Position numbers and translations under genes: made by a program. Below are positions 46,586 to 59,217 of a DNA stretch of 64,000 nt, one piece after another; the first letter of the stretch is position 1; each line of letters opens with the position of its first letter. The DNA comes from Numida meleagris. Its lineage: Eukaryota > Chordata > Aves > Galliformes > Numididae. The stretch spans positions 101,242,679 through 101,306,678 of the forward strand of contig NC_034409.1 of the NCBI RefSeq assembly GCF_002078875.1. Direction: 5' to 3'. The notes under the pieces are model-generated. The model was not told the origin of the DNA, ran no database searches, and was given only the letters and a program-made list of their open reading frames with translations.

Positions 46586-49342
46586 ACTTATGTTTTCCCT
46601 AAAATCTGGGATGAGATGAATAATCTACTAGAATTCCAAACTATTTCAACATTAAAATCACAGATCTTAGTCACATCACTGGATACATCATAAGCTTGCC
46701 TTTTTTTCCATTCAGCATATGACAAGCCAGTAGTAATTGGCCACATGATATTTTTTTTTTTGTCTTTCACTCAACTTGAGAGATTACAAGAGAAAACAAG
46801 AAAAACTAAAGAATATAGCTACAAAGTAAGACTGTTGGTCTAGCTTGATAACATATTGATTTGGAGGTGCCAGAAAGAATTCAGGTTGAAAAAAATAATC
46901 ACGACTTAGAAAGGAGAGGAACAATTTTATTTGGATATCTCATAATTCACATTTAGTTTCTGTTTTTATCTTTTATTGTTAAGCTTAAAACAAAAGATTT
47001 ATATGAAATGCAAAGGGCAACAATTAATACATTTTTTTTGTCATGTACTTAAAATATATTTCATAATTAGAGTAGAAATTAAGTATCACTACATTGTTAT
47101 GTATGATGTAATCTCAGATGGGAAAATGAAATCACATAACATGTTTTTGATTTCGAAGAAAATCAGTAAATGACCAACTTTAACAAATACCACTGAAAGA
47201 CACTGGAAAATATTTCTGGAGGGATACTTAAAATTTTATCTCCTTGAGTCGTTAGGTTTGATAAAATTCTGCATACAAAAAAAATGATAAACAGGCATAT
47301 TCTCCAGCCAAGTTAGAATTATGTTAAACTTACCTGCCTGTATTTACATTATGAAATAGGGAGGGAGTTTACGAGTTTTTGTTTTGTTTGTTTGTTTTTT
47401 ATGCATTGCAAGAGAGTAGTTTTAGCTAGTCTATTTTGAAACTCATGCAGAAGACTTTTTTATTTTAATCCAGGCATTCAAAATATTAGATTTCAAAGTT
47501 ATATAGCAACAGACTCTTTCCATGGCTGCACAGTGTAAGACTAAACCACAAGTGATTCTTCAGCATAACTACATGAAGTTAGATCAGACTAAGTGAGCTC
47601 ACTGATCTCAGGAGTGCTAAGGACCCCAAAAACTGTCTGAGAAGCTCACTGGCCACAAGGAGGAACATCTTTTCTCCACGTATCAGATAGATAAGAAAAC
47701 CAGTTACTTCAAGTTAAAGAAACTTTTGTCTATCAAGATAGGCTCTGTGGTTTCAAAATCAACAACAACAAAACAAAACAATAATCTATAGTGGACAGAG
47801 TTCTAAAGGCTGTTACATTTCTCAGTATCACAAATAAACAGGTGATTCTAGAGAGGATTTGCATAAATATGAAAATGTGTACCAACTTCAGACAGTCAGC
47901 TGAATAGCTTAAGTCTTGCAAAAGTTGGGAAGTAATGTTTGTTTCAAATTTACTTCTAGTCATCTACAAAAATCTAGTGTTACTTGCTTTGTCTGCTGTG
48001 TAACAGTTTGTATTTTGTGAGAATTTGATCAAACAAGACTGTTGCAGAAACTTTTTTTAGGTATGTATGTAGATAGGTACACATTACAGGCAATATAAAA
48101 GTGATTTAGGGTTCTTGGCTGAAAGTAAAAAAGAAATAAAATATTATCACCCATTAAGTGGGCAGTCTTTCTAGAATATTCTGACAATTCCAAAACATAG
48201 GTTCCCTATCACTGAAAATTGCATATATATGAATTCAGCTGACTCTAGTGATCCATTGCATTCAATGAGAGTATAGGGTTTCACCTAAAATGTCATTGCA
48301 GAGAAAATTCCTAAAGAAAAACTTTATTATAAAGGAAAGAGTTACAATATGAATAGTAACAACAAAGAACACCTCAAAAATGTCCATACACATAGCTGAA
48401 CCTTTGCCCTTCTTCCATCTAAATATAGTGCAAATACAGTGCAGAAAGGATCCTGACTTTCCTGTTGCTCACTTGGTTGTAGGAAGGCCCTACACTGAGC
48501 TAAAATATTAACAGACCTCATGTTTTTACCTTCTGCCTTTGAGTTTTTAGTTACTCTATTCATTACAAGTGAAGCACTAAGAGATTTGTCCTCAGGACAA
48601 AGATAAGAGGTGATGCCTTTTGCCTGTGTTTGATTCAAGATGTCACTCTTCTGTTTGAGTACTGACTGATTTAAAAGTCTATTAATTTTATTTATGCCAC
48701 TTTTTGTCCACTACAACAGGAAAAATGCAATTAAATAGACAGTTGCTAATGTATTCTAATCTCATTTCTAATCTGTTAAGAGAGTGCAAAATTCTGAGTC
48801 AGTAGTTTCTGTAGGAGCCACAGGAAAAGTAGAATTAAAAACATTCAGTCATCTCATGGAACAAAAAATATTTCCTGTAATGCCTTGACACTTCCTGACA
48901 AACTCTTTCGGAACTAAAGAATCCACTTATCTGTGGAAGGACAGCTTCAAACCTATGAAACAACTCAATGTTGGAAACAGATTTTTGCCAAGTGGAATTC
49001 AATAAACAGGCTTTCTGTAACTGCAAACGAATTACATCTACCAAATCAAACAACACTGTGGGCAGAACATCCAGCTGTTTTGCACATGTGCATGCTCTAG
49101 GACATTTCCTTGAGACGCGAAGCAGAATTTCAGATTGCTGTGGAAAACTTTCAGGATTCATTCAACTGCCAGAAACAGTGCTAAACAATACAAACTGTAC
49201 TCTTATAGAACATTTCAACAAAATTGAAAATTAAAACCGTTTGAATTCTGATTATTTGAATATATTCTAAAAAATCTTTTAACATTTGTAGATTTTGAAG
49301 GTACACATTCCAAATGGATTGACACCAGATTAGCTTTAGTTT
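46586..49342. other. Repeat-free AT-rich DNA, no gene recognised
   Basis: 2.8 kb without a recognisable mobile element. The minus-strand frame at 48835-49161 is described separately. Confidence 0.5.
48835..49161 (-). other. Open frame, 108 codons, unrecognised
   Basis: I do not recognise this frame. It starts with MNPESFPQQSEILLRVSRK and contains QLDVLPTVLFDLVDVIRLQL and FHRFEAVLPQISGFFSSERV, with an alternation of hydrophobic and charged residues that looks more like a folded protein than its neighbours do. On the minus strand a 3' splice-site-like run, gaaagttttccacag, ends inside the frame in phase 0. The frame could therefore be an exon beginning CAATCTGAAATT. The ATG has a poor context (T at -3) and follows a stop codon directly. 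No known motif is seen, so coincidence is possible. Confidence 0.2.
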
Positions 49343-49388
49343 ATTTGCCAAACACATTATATGAGATTTGCCAAACACATTATATGAG
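49343..49388. repeat. Tandem duplication, 2 x 23 bp, identical
   Basis: The unit atttgccaaacacattatat plus gag occurs at 49343-49365 and 49366-49388 with no mismatch, which suggests a recent event or an unstable site. Confidence 0.96.
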
Positions 49389-49731
49389 CATGCTATGAGC
49401 CAATATCTTGAACTTTACAAAATATGCCTTCTATGGATGGAGTAGCTACTCTAAAACCTTTACTGCTGCTAATGTTCAACTATTTTTTTTCCCAATTTCA
49501 TTGATCTTGAAGAAGACAATGAATTTCTCCACCTGGCAAAGGACAATCACATTATTTGTGGCATTCATTGGTAAACCTCCAGATTGCTGTACTGCATTAG
49601 TCAGCTGATTATACTGCCGTGATTAAGCTGATTAAACCAATGTTTGCTTCTATTCAAATTACTAAATGGTAACAACTGTTGACATCGCAGTTCCTCTTCC
49701 TTTATCAAATAAAGGAAGATACAGTGCCTGC
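49389..49731. other. AT-rich spacer, nothing recognised
   Basis: No repeat or gene seen. Confidence 0.6.
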
Positions 49732-49875
49732 AACTCTACAGGCTGGGAGTAGACTAGATGGAAGACAGCACAACAGAAGAGAACCTGGGAGTTCTATTAG
49801 TGTGAAAAGTTAACAGTATGCTCTCCTGGTAAAGAAGGCTAACCACGTAATTTTTGCCTTAAAAGAGGCGTTAAA
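49732..49875 (+). repeat. Ancient CR1 fragment, ORF2 C-terminal part
   Basis: Weak but collinear similarity to CR1 around the codons before and at LNMSQQ: ctacaggctgggagtagact, gatggaagacagcacaacag, agaacctgggagttctatta and ggtaaagaaggctaacc (AKKAN). Stops and indels break it. No tail or 3' UTR follows. It is as old as, or older than, the copies at 35870 and 38925. Confidence 0.55.
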
Positions 49876-52260
49876 CCATTAGGCTCCAACAATAAATTAA
49901 ACTGTACTATGGCATTCTGATGCTTCATATATCTTCTTTTCTTTTCACCACAGACCAATGGCAAAGCATCAGAGACTGCTGGCAGAATGCTGTTTTTTCA
50001 AAATAAAATTTAAGTTAAAAAAGACATGGAAAAACTACCAATTCTTGATTTAATATGATCCCACGAACAGTATAAAATCACAGTGTAAAATCAATTCCAA
50101 CAGATTACTAGTCAACAAAATGAGAAAATATACAGAGGCAGAGGACACATCAGTTTCTGTCACACTTCAGTGATGCTGGTATATTTATTTGAATCCAGGC
50201 AGGATGATAAACTATCATTAAGATACAGGCAAATATGCTTACTGAACATCATATAAAAATTGATAGCTATAACCAGTGCTAGTTGTTTTGAATAAAAATC
50301 AGACAAATATAGGATTTTATTCAATTGGTGCACACCAAGATTCCAAATGTAAAAAGAGAAAATCAGAGTAGTCCATGCTTTTCTCTTAAATTTTATTTGC
50401 TAGGTATAGATGAAGTCTTTCTACTGCAGTTCTGAACTTACATGTAACAATAAGTATTCAGCAAATCTTTCAAACAAATAAACATTTTAATGAGTACTAA
50501 TATTCTGAAGGGAAATAGTCTGACACTGAGTTTTACAGCTAAGCCCTAGAAAAAAAGATGCCAAAAAACTATCATTCATTTGCAGATGATTGTTTATTTT
50601 GTTTGTTTTCTTTTGTTTTAATTAATGCCAAATTTTATATAATAAATCTGTATTTCTAATTCACCAGAGTGAGTGCTAAGTGCTGCATTACCCTTCACTG
50701 TAATGCAACAATGATGCAGTACTTTCAATCATCTCACATCAAGAGACCATTAAAAGCTTTCAAGAGGATATTGATGCATCAGCTGGAGAGAAACACATAT
50801 TATGATTTGAAATATTCTCTACTATGTTGTCTGTTATGCAATGACAATTTTTGAAATATCACTTGAGACCACTCAGATTTTACTGGTTTAAAATTATGTC
50901 CCCTTAGTATATACTAGCTAAAGAGGTACACTCATCTCAGCTAATAGGTCTCCATAGAAACAAACAGAACAAATTGTGTGGCTGTGGTTGAAACTAATTG
51001 TACCAAGAAAGAGAAGGAAAGTAATTCTTATGTTTAAAAATAATTTGATATAGATGAGTTTGTGAGCAAGGAATGCAGTCTAATTTCCCTTGTGGCTCAT
51101 AGTCCTTCATCCTCTGGGGTTCATGTTTGTGTTTTGCAGTGTGTATAGTTTTTGTGCATGCAGATGCTGGGGATAAATTCTTTGCAAAGCATGAGTGAAT
51201 TATGCATGTTATGATTTGAAATACTCTCTTCTATCTCCAAATATGGGCCATGTTTCCACCGTGGTTATAAAGCAATTACTTTAAGATCTGTTTGTTACAC
51301 ATTTGTTAACAGAACAGAACAAAATGTGTCTTAATGAGGAGCAAAGCAAGTGTCTCAAATTTTAAAGTTAAAAATAAAAAAATATTTATTAAATTCATAT
51401 TGGTCTCATTATTATTACCACATAGTATGTGATAAAACAGCATGGCTTAGAAAGCTCCCCAAAATGAAGTTTTTGAAGCACCTGGAAGCTTCCTTTATAC
51501 ACAAATTCTTAATCCCAAACTCAAGAGGCCTGTATTGCTTAAACTGAAGGATTTAGTCTCAACTGTAGTTCCACATGGCTTTTAAGGGGAATAGTGAAAT
51601 TTTATTTGATTCATATGCAAGAAGAAAACTTCCTGCTACTATTACTTTATCCCATTTATCTGTTAGTTTAATAAATGAAAACAAACAGCAATCCTCATTA
51701 AATATTCTGTTAGCCTTAGGTATTGTAAAATTCTGTTAAAAAGGTTGTAAAACTCATTTATGTACAAGTTAAAATGCGATAAAAAAATAATCCCATTGAC
51801 AAGAAGGGAATATCGGAAGACCTCCCTAGGGATTCACAATTAAAACAGAAGACCTGCTCATCTTCCACTTGAGGAACTACTTCAAAAATCCACAAAAATT
51901 GTATTTTGGCATACAATCCTTAATCATCCTAATAAGTCTCAAAGGCAGACTGTAAACTAGAAAACGTGAACCTATGACAAACATATTCACCATGCAGAAG
52001 AAAAACCGTATTCAGAAAGGACAATGGTATATGTATCATGAAATTTGAGTAGCAAAAAAACTATTCTTATAAAATGTATCCACAGTTTTCCCTAAAGTAT
52101 GAAAACTATTGATCATTTATTTGCTGTTACTATGCAGGGCAATTCAGTGTTCTATGGAATACAAGCTAAACTTGAGATTAGATCTTCAAGCTATTTTTAC
52201 AGCAATTACTAAACTATTTCAGAGTACAATAGTCTAGTTCAGGAACTTCTACTGCTAATT
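49876..52260. other. AT-rich DNA, no gene recognised
   Basis: No repeat or gene seen. Frames are at most 66 codons. Confidence 0.55.
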
Positions 52261-52340
52261 AGTTTAGTGTATAAAAACACTAAACCCCCTACATACGTTT
52301 AGTTTAGTGTATAAAAACACTAAACCCCCTACATACGTTC
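52261..52340. repeat. Tandem duplication, 2 x 40 bp, each with a hairpin
   Basis: Copy one is 52261-52300 and copy two 52301-52340; they differ only in the last base. Each copy holds the inverted repeat GTTTAGTGT-ataaaa-ACACTAAAC (52262-52285 and 52302-52325). The second arm of copy one can also pair with the first arm of copy two, so alternative stem pairings exist. Confidence 0.96.
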
Positions 52341-55300
52341 CTCCACATTAAAGAACATCAATTAGCTATGTTTCGCTTATAGAAATGTTAGACTTCCTTA
52401 TTTTTTTCTAAACAATAAAACAAGTTATTTATTGATGACTGGAATGATATTTCAGTGAGAGGTATTCACATGCCAAATTCTGTGCTCCAAAACGAGTTAC
52501 CTCCTACCAACATATAGATGAGCTGAAATTCCTTAGACCATTGATATTTTTCCCTTTTGCCTAATCTTCGCTGTATTTTCTGCAAATTCCTTAAAGAACT
52601 CCAATGCGTTACTTCTTAAATTACACTTAACATGAAAAAAACAACTTTACATAATTAAGGATCACATCTGTAAAACCCTTGTCCAGTCTTCTGGACTCAT
52701 GAAATGAGCTCATTTTGACTAAAATAAAAGTTGATTTCACTTCTTCAGAATGAGGAGGAAAAAAGAAAGACAAAACTAACAGAACAACACATGTTTGTAA
52801 TTTGTATTTCTGCTGAAAACTGGAATGGTCCTAAGGATGGGACTCTCATGACTTCCTTAGACCTCAAAACTAGGAAACCCTGACAACTTCCTCAGGCTTC
52901 AAAATTAGAAAATGTGTACATACTTCACATTTAACATTTGGGGAAGCATTTTAACTTTTGGAAGAATAAATAATGCTTTAAGTTTTGGCAATTGCTAGAA
53001 TTTCTTGCTTTTTTTTCGTTGTTCACTCAGTTGAATAGGCGGGAGTTCAGAAGAAAGATAAAATTTAATATCTCTTTTGTTTTACATTTTTATTGATTGT
53101 GATTTGCGTAAAACCTCATGATTGTCTGGAAAATAATTCCTTGGATGATCAAATACTTGAATGTACCTATTTCTCTAAAATAACGTGAAGATTAACAAAA
53201 ATGTTGTATTGACATCATTGTGCTAAATGAAGCAAAAACATCGAACCATTAGCAATTAACAAGGAGACTATCCAGAGAGCTTTCACAAGACAATTTTTTT
53301 TTTCACAAAAACATACTTGCTTTTCTGTGTATTCCATGCATGATCACCAGTCAACGGCAGACATTAAAAATCGATTTCCTCAATTAGCAGTCCCACAATT
53401 CTTGGCTGGTGTCTCTTGATGCATTTATACTGGAATGTAGCTATTGCCTCAAGAATGCATCTCAAGTCTAATTTATCATTTATAGACACTGTTTTCCAAA
53501 TAGCGTTAGGGCTTGCTGAGACAATCTAGTGTACCTGGTGAAATTTAAACTTTTTCCATATCCCAATCATCTTCCTTGCTAACTAGTCCAGCACACTTCT
53601 GTTAGCATATTTTCCATTGCAGCTCCTCTATTGGATCCATATCTAGCAGACAAAACAGCCTGGTGTATTTCTTAGGAAGACCTTGACTTCATCTGTCGAG
53701 ATAATGTGTACTTTGTGCCAGCCTGACTTTTATTTGCCTACTCAATGAAAGAAAAGAGTGACATCTTGAGAATACTAAGAACTTCAAGCCTCTCAGGTGA
53801 TGTTTTGGTTTAGGAAATCTGATTCAAGAACCGTTTGAACAGTATCTGAGCTAATCAGTTCAAAACTAGGTTAAGCTGTCTATCTCAGAGTGCACCGCTA
53901 AAATGCTGGGGACATTACTCAGAGAATATATGGGCCTGATTGCATACCACTTATGTTTTAGGGGTGGGGGTTTATTTTTTGTTTATGTTTTTGGATCAAA
54001 CTACCTTAAAAATATGTATATAATAGAAATTTCATTGTAAAGACATATTAGGGGAAATTTTACTTTGAATTCTTAGTCTTATAATGCAGTGCTTCGATAA
54101 TGCCTTGACAAGGTATCAGGAGTAAACATTTAAAAACAGTTCCTAACAAGTTAGAAATGTACCTTTAGAAACATTACTTCACATGTTTTATCAGCCTTTA
54201 TCTTATCCCTACACTATATTGAATTCAGTTTCCCCTGCCTCCTCTTACTCTCTTCTGGTGGTGAATGGCTTCTGGAAAATACTGGGTGTGGATAGACTTC
54301 CTTGTTCACTAGGGAAGAGAGGAGTTTTCCCATCCCAAGAAATGTTAGTTGTTATCGTTCCTCACACCCTTCTGAATCACATAAAGTAACTCAGTGTTTT
54401 CAGCATAGGACTAGTGGGAAAAAAAAAGTACTTTAAATCATGTTCTCTACTGAAAGATCTTTCGCCAGGGAAATACTTCCTCCTCAACATCTGAAAATCT
54501 TTGATTGCTGTGGGAAGTTGTTAGGCCTATACACAGTGCATATAAAGAACTATTTATCCATCTCAGATTCAGTTTACTGGGAAGCTATCGCTTCTTCAGG
54601 CTTCTGATTAAATTAAAAATGTTACTTGTTACTCAGGGGAGCTCAACAGTTGTAATGGCAGAATGCAAGCAAACTGAACGATACAGAGCTTTTTGCATGC
54701 AAAAATAATCAAATGCTAGCTATCCAACATAAAACACACAAGGGTGTATTGTGTATTTTCAAGTGAACAAAGGGGACTCCACCTATTTCCATCTGAGATT
54801 TATCATCAGCCTCTCTTAATACTCATTCCAGAGATGGAAAAAAAGTTTAATCATACCAAACTCGTATGATTTGCTGTTAAAATAGTTTGTTGGTTTATCT
54901 TCAGATCATCGTTATCACAAATGCAGTGGAGGGAATGTCAATACAATGTTCAGATGTCTAAAGCTAATACTTTTAAAAGAAAATCATCATATTTTGATAG
55001 TGAAAATACTTGTGATTTGAGTTGAACAACAGAGATATTATCTGTGAAAGGGACGTATTGTACCATTCCTATTGCCAAGAAACAATATCCATCATTTCCT
55101 TTCTTGAATGGAATTTTTCATCCAAAAATTATTTCCCATAGATTTGACACTTGCAATAAGTTACATATATATAGTGGGAAATGTGGAGTAAGGGAAAGAA
55201 AGACATATTAATGCAACGATTTCCCTTTCTCAATGAGAGTGAGAACATTACTAAATTCAGTTTTTATAACATCATCAATATTAGAGTTTCTACATTTTTA

Positions 55301-56201
55301 AAGAAACAAATAATACCCTGGTAAAGATTTAAAGAAATTCTAAAAGTGTACTTCGTAGTATATATTTAGTTTTTCACATCTGTTTTTTTGCTTATTCTGC
55401 ATAGTCCACCAATATTTTTATGTGAAATATACCTAATTCTCCCAATAGCCAAATCTTCTATAAGAAAGTCAATACACTTAGTTTCTTTAACACTCTATCC
55501 CCCACTCCATCAATTATTATGAAAGTACTTTCATTTTCAATTTTAGATTTTCAATAAATCCTCAAAGATTTGGCTGTAAATTGTTATCAGGAATTGTATC
55601 AGCAAACACAATCACAACTGGGATTAAAAGTAGCTTGCTGAGAAGATATACATCAGAAAATTAATTCATATAATTCAAAATAATTTGCATATTGACCAAA
55701 AGCTGTTGTTATATACTGTGCGATAATAGATGCTACATAACAAAGGAAAAAAAAATTGACAATAAAAATGGTTGCAGAGATACAGGATAAATACAAATCA
55801 AGTGCGATCTTATTCAAGCATCAAACTAGAACTATTATCCTCAGGAAAAGCTGATTTAGTTTATGAAAAAAAGCTACTGTTTGTAGACTAGACTAATATG
55901 TTTTTCAAGTTGTTTTGCAAAGCTCTCCCACAGTCGAGAGACATCCTACTATCCCTTTGAATCTCCATTTAATAATTCAAATGATTTCCCTCCTCTGATT
56001 CAGTTCACATTGTCCCCAATTTCATATACATAACATTAACTGAAGTTGACTTATAGAAAATGAATACTTTGATCACTCACTCAGCTAATCTGATCAACAG
56101 ACAGTATTTTGGACAGCTAGCATGAAAAATACCACTGTAAGTGAAACCCACCCTTTGAACTTTAACACATATTGCTACTTACTCACTTTTGTTTTTCCCA
56201 G
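52341..56201. other. Repeat-free AT-rich DNA, no gene recognised
   Basis: 3.9 kb with no mobile element, RNA gene or distinctive frame that I can support. Confidence 0.55.
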
Positions 56202-56353
56202 GCTTCTGTAGACCTTTTTGCTATGACGAAAGCAATACTGAGGAAAAGTGACTTCCACTTATTATTTCAGAAGGCGTGCCGGGACAAAGCGGGAAATGGA
56301 AACTTCAGCTTATTGAGGGGGAAGGTCAGGGAGGAGTCTTCTTTTTTTCTAAG
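56202..56353 (+). other. Exon-like segment with splice sites on both sides
   Basis: Preceded by cttttgtttttcccag (AG at 56200-56201) and followed by CTAAG|GTGAGAA (donor GT at 56354-56355), both close to vertebrate consensus. It is 152 bp long. Phase 0 is open across it and gives a peptide starting ASVDLFAMTKAILRKSDFHL. A shorter version from 56271, after ttatttcag, is open in another frame with MPGQSGKWKLQLIEGEGQGG inside the longer frame 56276-56518. The segment is richer in G than its surroundings. I recognise neither peptide. It may be an exon of an unknown or non-coding transcript, or coincidence. Confidence 0.25.
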
Positions 56354-59085
56354 GTGAGAATCAGGTCTCAGACAATAAACTTCACACAGGAAAAATTATT
56401 CATCTCTGATATTATACTGGGGAAAGGGAGTGAGATGTATGAATATGCTAGAGGATGTCTACATATGCCATTGGCCTTCAGTGCTCTTATGAGAAAGTGT
56501 CGTTCAAAAATTTGCTGATTCATTTACTCTTTGAAGGAACTTGGAAAAGGAACCATCAGCATCCTTTATTAAGAAGCATTTTATTCCAGAAGGAAAAGGC
56601 AAACCAGATTTTACCTGTTGAAATTTCCTTTGTCAAAAAATCAAATCCTGATTTGTCATATTATCCCAGAAGAGATAAATTGCACCCCGTATTCCTGGTG
56701 GGACACATCCGCAATTATCCTATATGAGTACATGGAAATAGTTACATGAAAAAGACGCATTTTATTTTTCAGTGTTCCACTGACATAAGATTTAAGCCCT
56801 TCATGATTTTTATTTCATTATTCTTCATTTTTGAGGACTTACCCATATGAAACAAGGTTTCTAAGTCCAGAGTCATATATATTTATTATTCAGTCTTCTA
56901 AATTCCACTAAAATCCATTGGAACTAGGTGCTGAAATATCTGTTAGTTTGAACCTAAATAATTTACCAAAGATTTATAAAGGAGGATAGTGGCAGAACAG
57001 GGAATCAAATCCAAGTCTCCCAAAGCCCATATTTTGCATTCATTTCTTTCAGCAGCAGTATCAATCTAAGCAGCTGTTGAGCTCAGTTGTTACTTTCCTA
57101 TCTTACTTCCCTGCAAACATCACCTTTTCAGATATTCCAGTCCAAATATTGGTGTCGTGTAAAACAAATCAGGGAATAGACACCTGACATCATGATTCAT
57201 ATATGATCCAAGACCAGATCAAATATGCTGCTAAATCAAGATCACTCTAAGAAAGAGTATAATAGATAGACATAGTTTTAAATAATACAGATTCAAGAGA
57301 AAATTCTAGTGAAAAAAACAATGAGTCTATAAAAATATTGAAAAACTGTTTTAGAACCATGGTTGGTAATGAAATGCTCAAAAGAAATATGTAGTTCAAC
57401 GACTAAATTTGGAAACAGCAGAGCTCCAAAATCACGATCTACATTATTTAATGCTTAGCAAGAGTAAAATTGTCTTCCAAAACTGTTTCAAGAAATTCTA
57501 ACTACTTTTCACAATTTAGACCGTCCCCATCAAAACTGGGTATTATTATACTAATCCTATTTGTAAATGAAGAAACAGTAAGCTCTATAAACTGTGGATA
57601 ATACTAGATATAGAACTTAGGGGAGCATTTGTGTGCGTTAGAATCTCTTCTTCCATTTCCACTCTTTGTTTCCATTCTCAACTGCTTGGTCTAATACCCA
57701 CTTTGTTTGCAGTGGTTTCTATCTTTAAATTTTTTTCTGACTTTTCTTCAGCATTCTCTCTGTCATCCTCAAGAAATGAAGTTACTGGAAAGTGATCCAG
57801 CAACACTGAAAGTGAATACTCTCAACGATTCACAGAATGTAACATGGCCTGAGACAAGAAATACTATTTTGTCATTCCCCGTAATATTTGCTACTACATG
57901 CTCACACCACTGAGATATACAGGATCATTGTAGGCAAGGCTTTTGCTGAGCATTAGGAAACCTTCTGTGCACCAAATTGTAGAAACTATGTCTTATCAAC
58001 ATTCCCAAACTACCCACATCCTCTACAATAGTTTAGGAAGATCTAGACTGAACAGGGCTAAGAATAAACAAGAAATGCTTAAGTCACAGAAGATATAGTA
58101 TCTCAGCCAGCAATACAGAACTATATTTTCCAGTGAAGGAAAAGGCATAGACCTGCTACAAAAGACACAACCTGAAAGACATGCATATTCTCCTCCCAGG
58201 AAAAGGTGGAGAAAGACAGAAACACTGATTTCCAGTTCACATTAAAAACAACAAGCTTGGTAGACAATTTCAATTTTTGCATCATAGTCATGTGGTAGCA
58301 GTGAAAAAAATCCAAAGACAAGCAAATGCAATGAACAAAATTGTATGTCAGACTAGTGATCAAGCTACCACAAACAAAAAGTTATAATTACAGTATTATT
58401 TACAGAGAAATTCATTAAATTCACTGTAGATTAATTCCAAAACTGATTGAATTTAAATTGAATTACATTGCCAAGGTAACTATATTTTGTACATGAAGTA
58501 GAGGCTTAAATCAATAATTGATTTAATAAAAGATAAAATATTCATTTTACGATTGCTTTCTATTGCAAAGTCTGGGAAACACATACATGTAAGAAAGAAT
58601 TTGTAGAGCACATGAAGTATTTTGTTTTCTAAACACAGTTATTCAGATTTGTAGAAGAGGCTTAACCATATTTTTGAGTGCTTGCACATCTGTTTGTGTA
58701 GCTTTTAGCTATTTGTCACACACACACAAAAATGCATCTAACTGTTCAAAGACAGAAACAAAATCCCCAAAACTGGATTTTCTCTTTTCCCTTCCTGGCC
58801 ACAACATGTAAGATTCTTAAATTTAGCTCATTTCTGTGTATAACTTCCCTACAGAAAATAAGGTCATTTCTTTGGCATACCATTAGATAATTATGAGAGC
58901 GTTTATTAGTTTGTTTCTTCTGTCCTTGTTTTCTTCCCCATATCTGATCTTTTCCAATGAATTAGTTGTTCACTTTAACTTTCTGTATGATGAACTGATA
59001 AGTTTCCTTAATCAACTATTGATTCAATGATTCAGTGATAATTAACTAAACTTTCTGAAGAGAAGTTTGGTTATATGTATATATA
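56354..59085. other. AT-rich DNA, no gene recognised
   Basis: A 90-codon frame at 56455-56727 overlaps the end of the frame before it but has no clear splice context. No repeats seen. Confidence 0.5.
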
Positions 59086-59217
59086 TCTAAGGCTGGATGT
59101 GGCTCTGGGCAGCCTGGTCTAGTGGTTGGCAACACTGCACTCAGCAGGGGGGTTGAAACTAGATGATCTTTGAGGTCCATTTCAACCCAGGCCATTCTAT
59201 GATTCTATGATTCTATG
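59086..59217 (+). repeat. CR1 LINE, 130-bp 3' end
   Basis: It starts taaggctggatgtggctctg and continues ggttggcaacactgcactc and ttgaaactagatgatctttg to ccattctatgattctatga. Only the 3' UTR and tail remain. Same subfamily as the copy at 46018. Confidence 0.95.
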
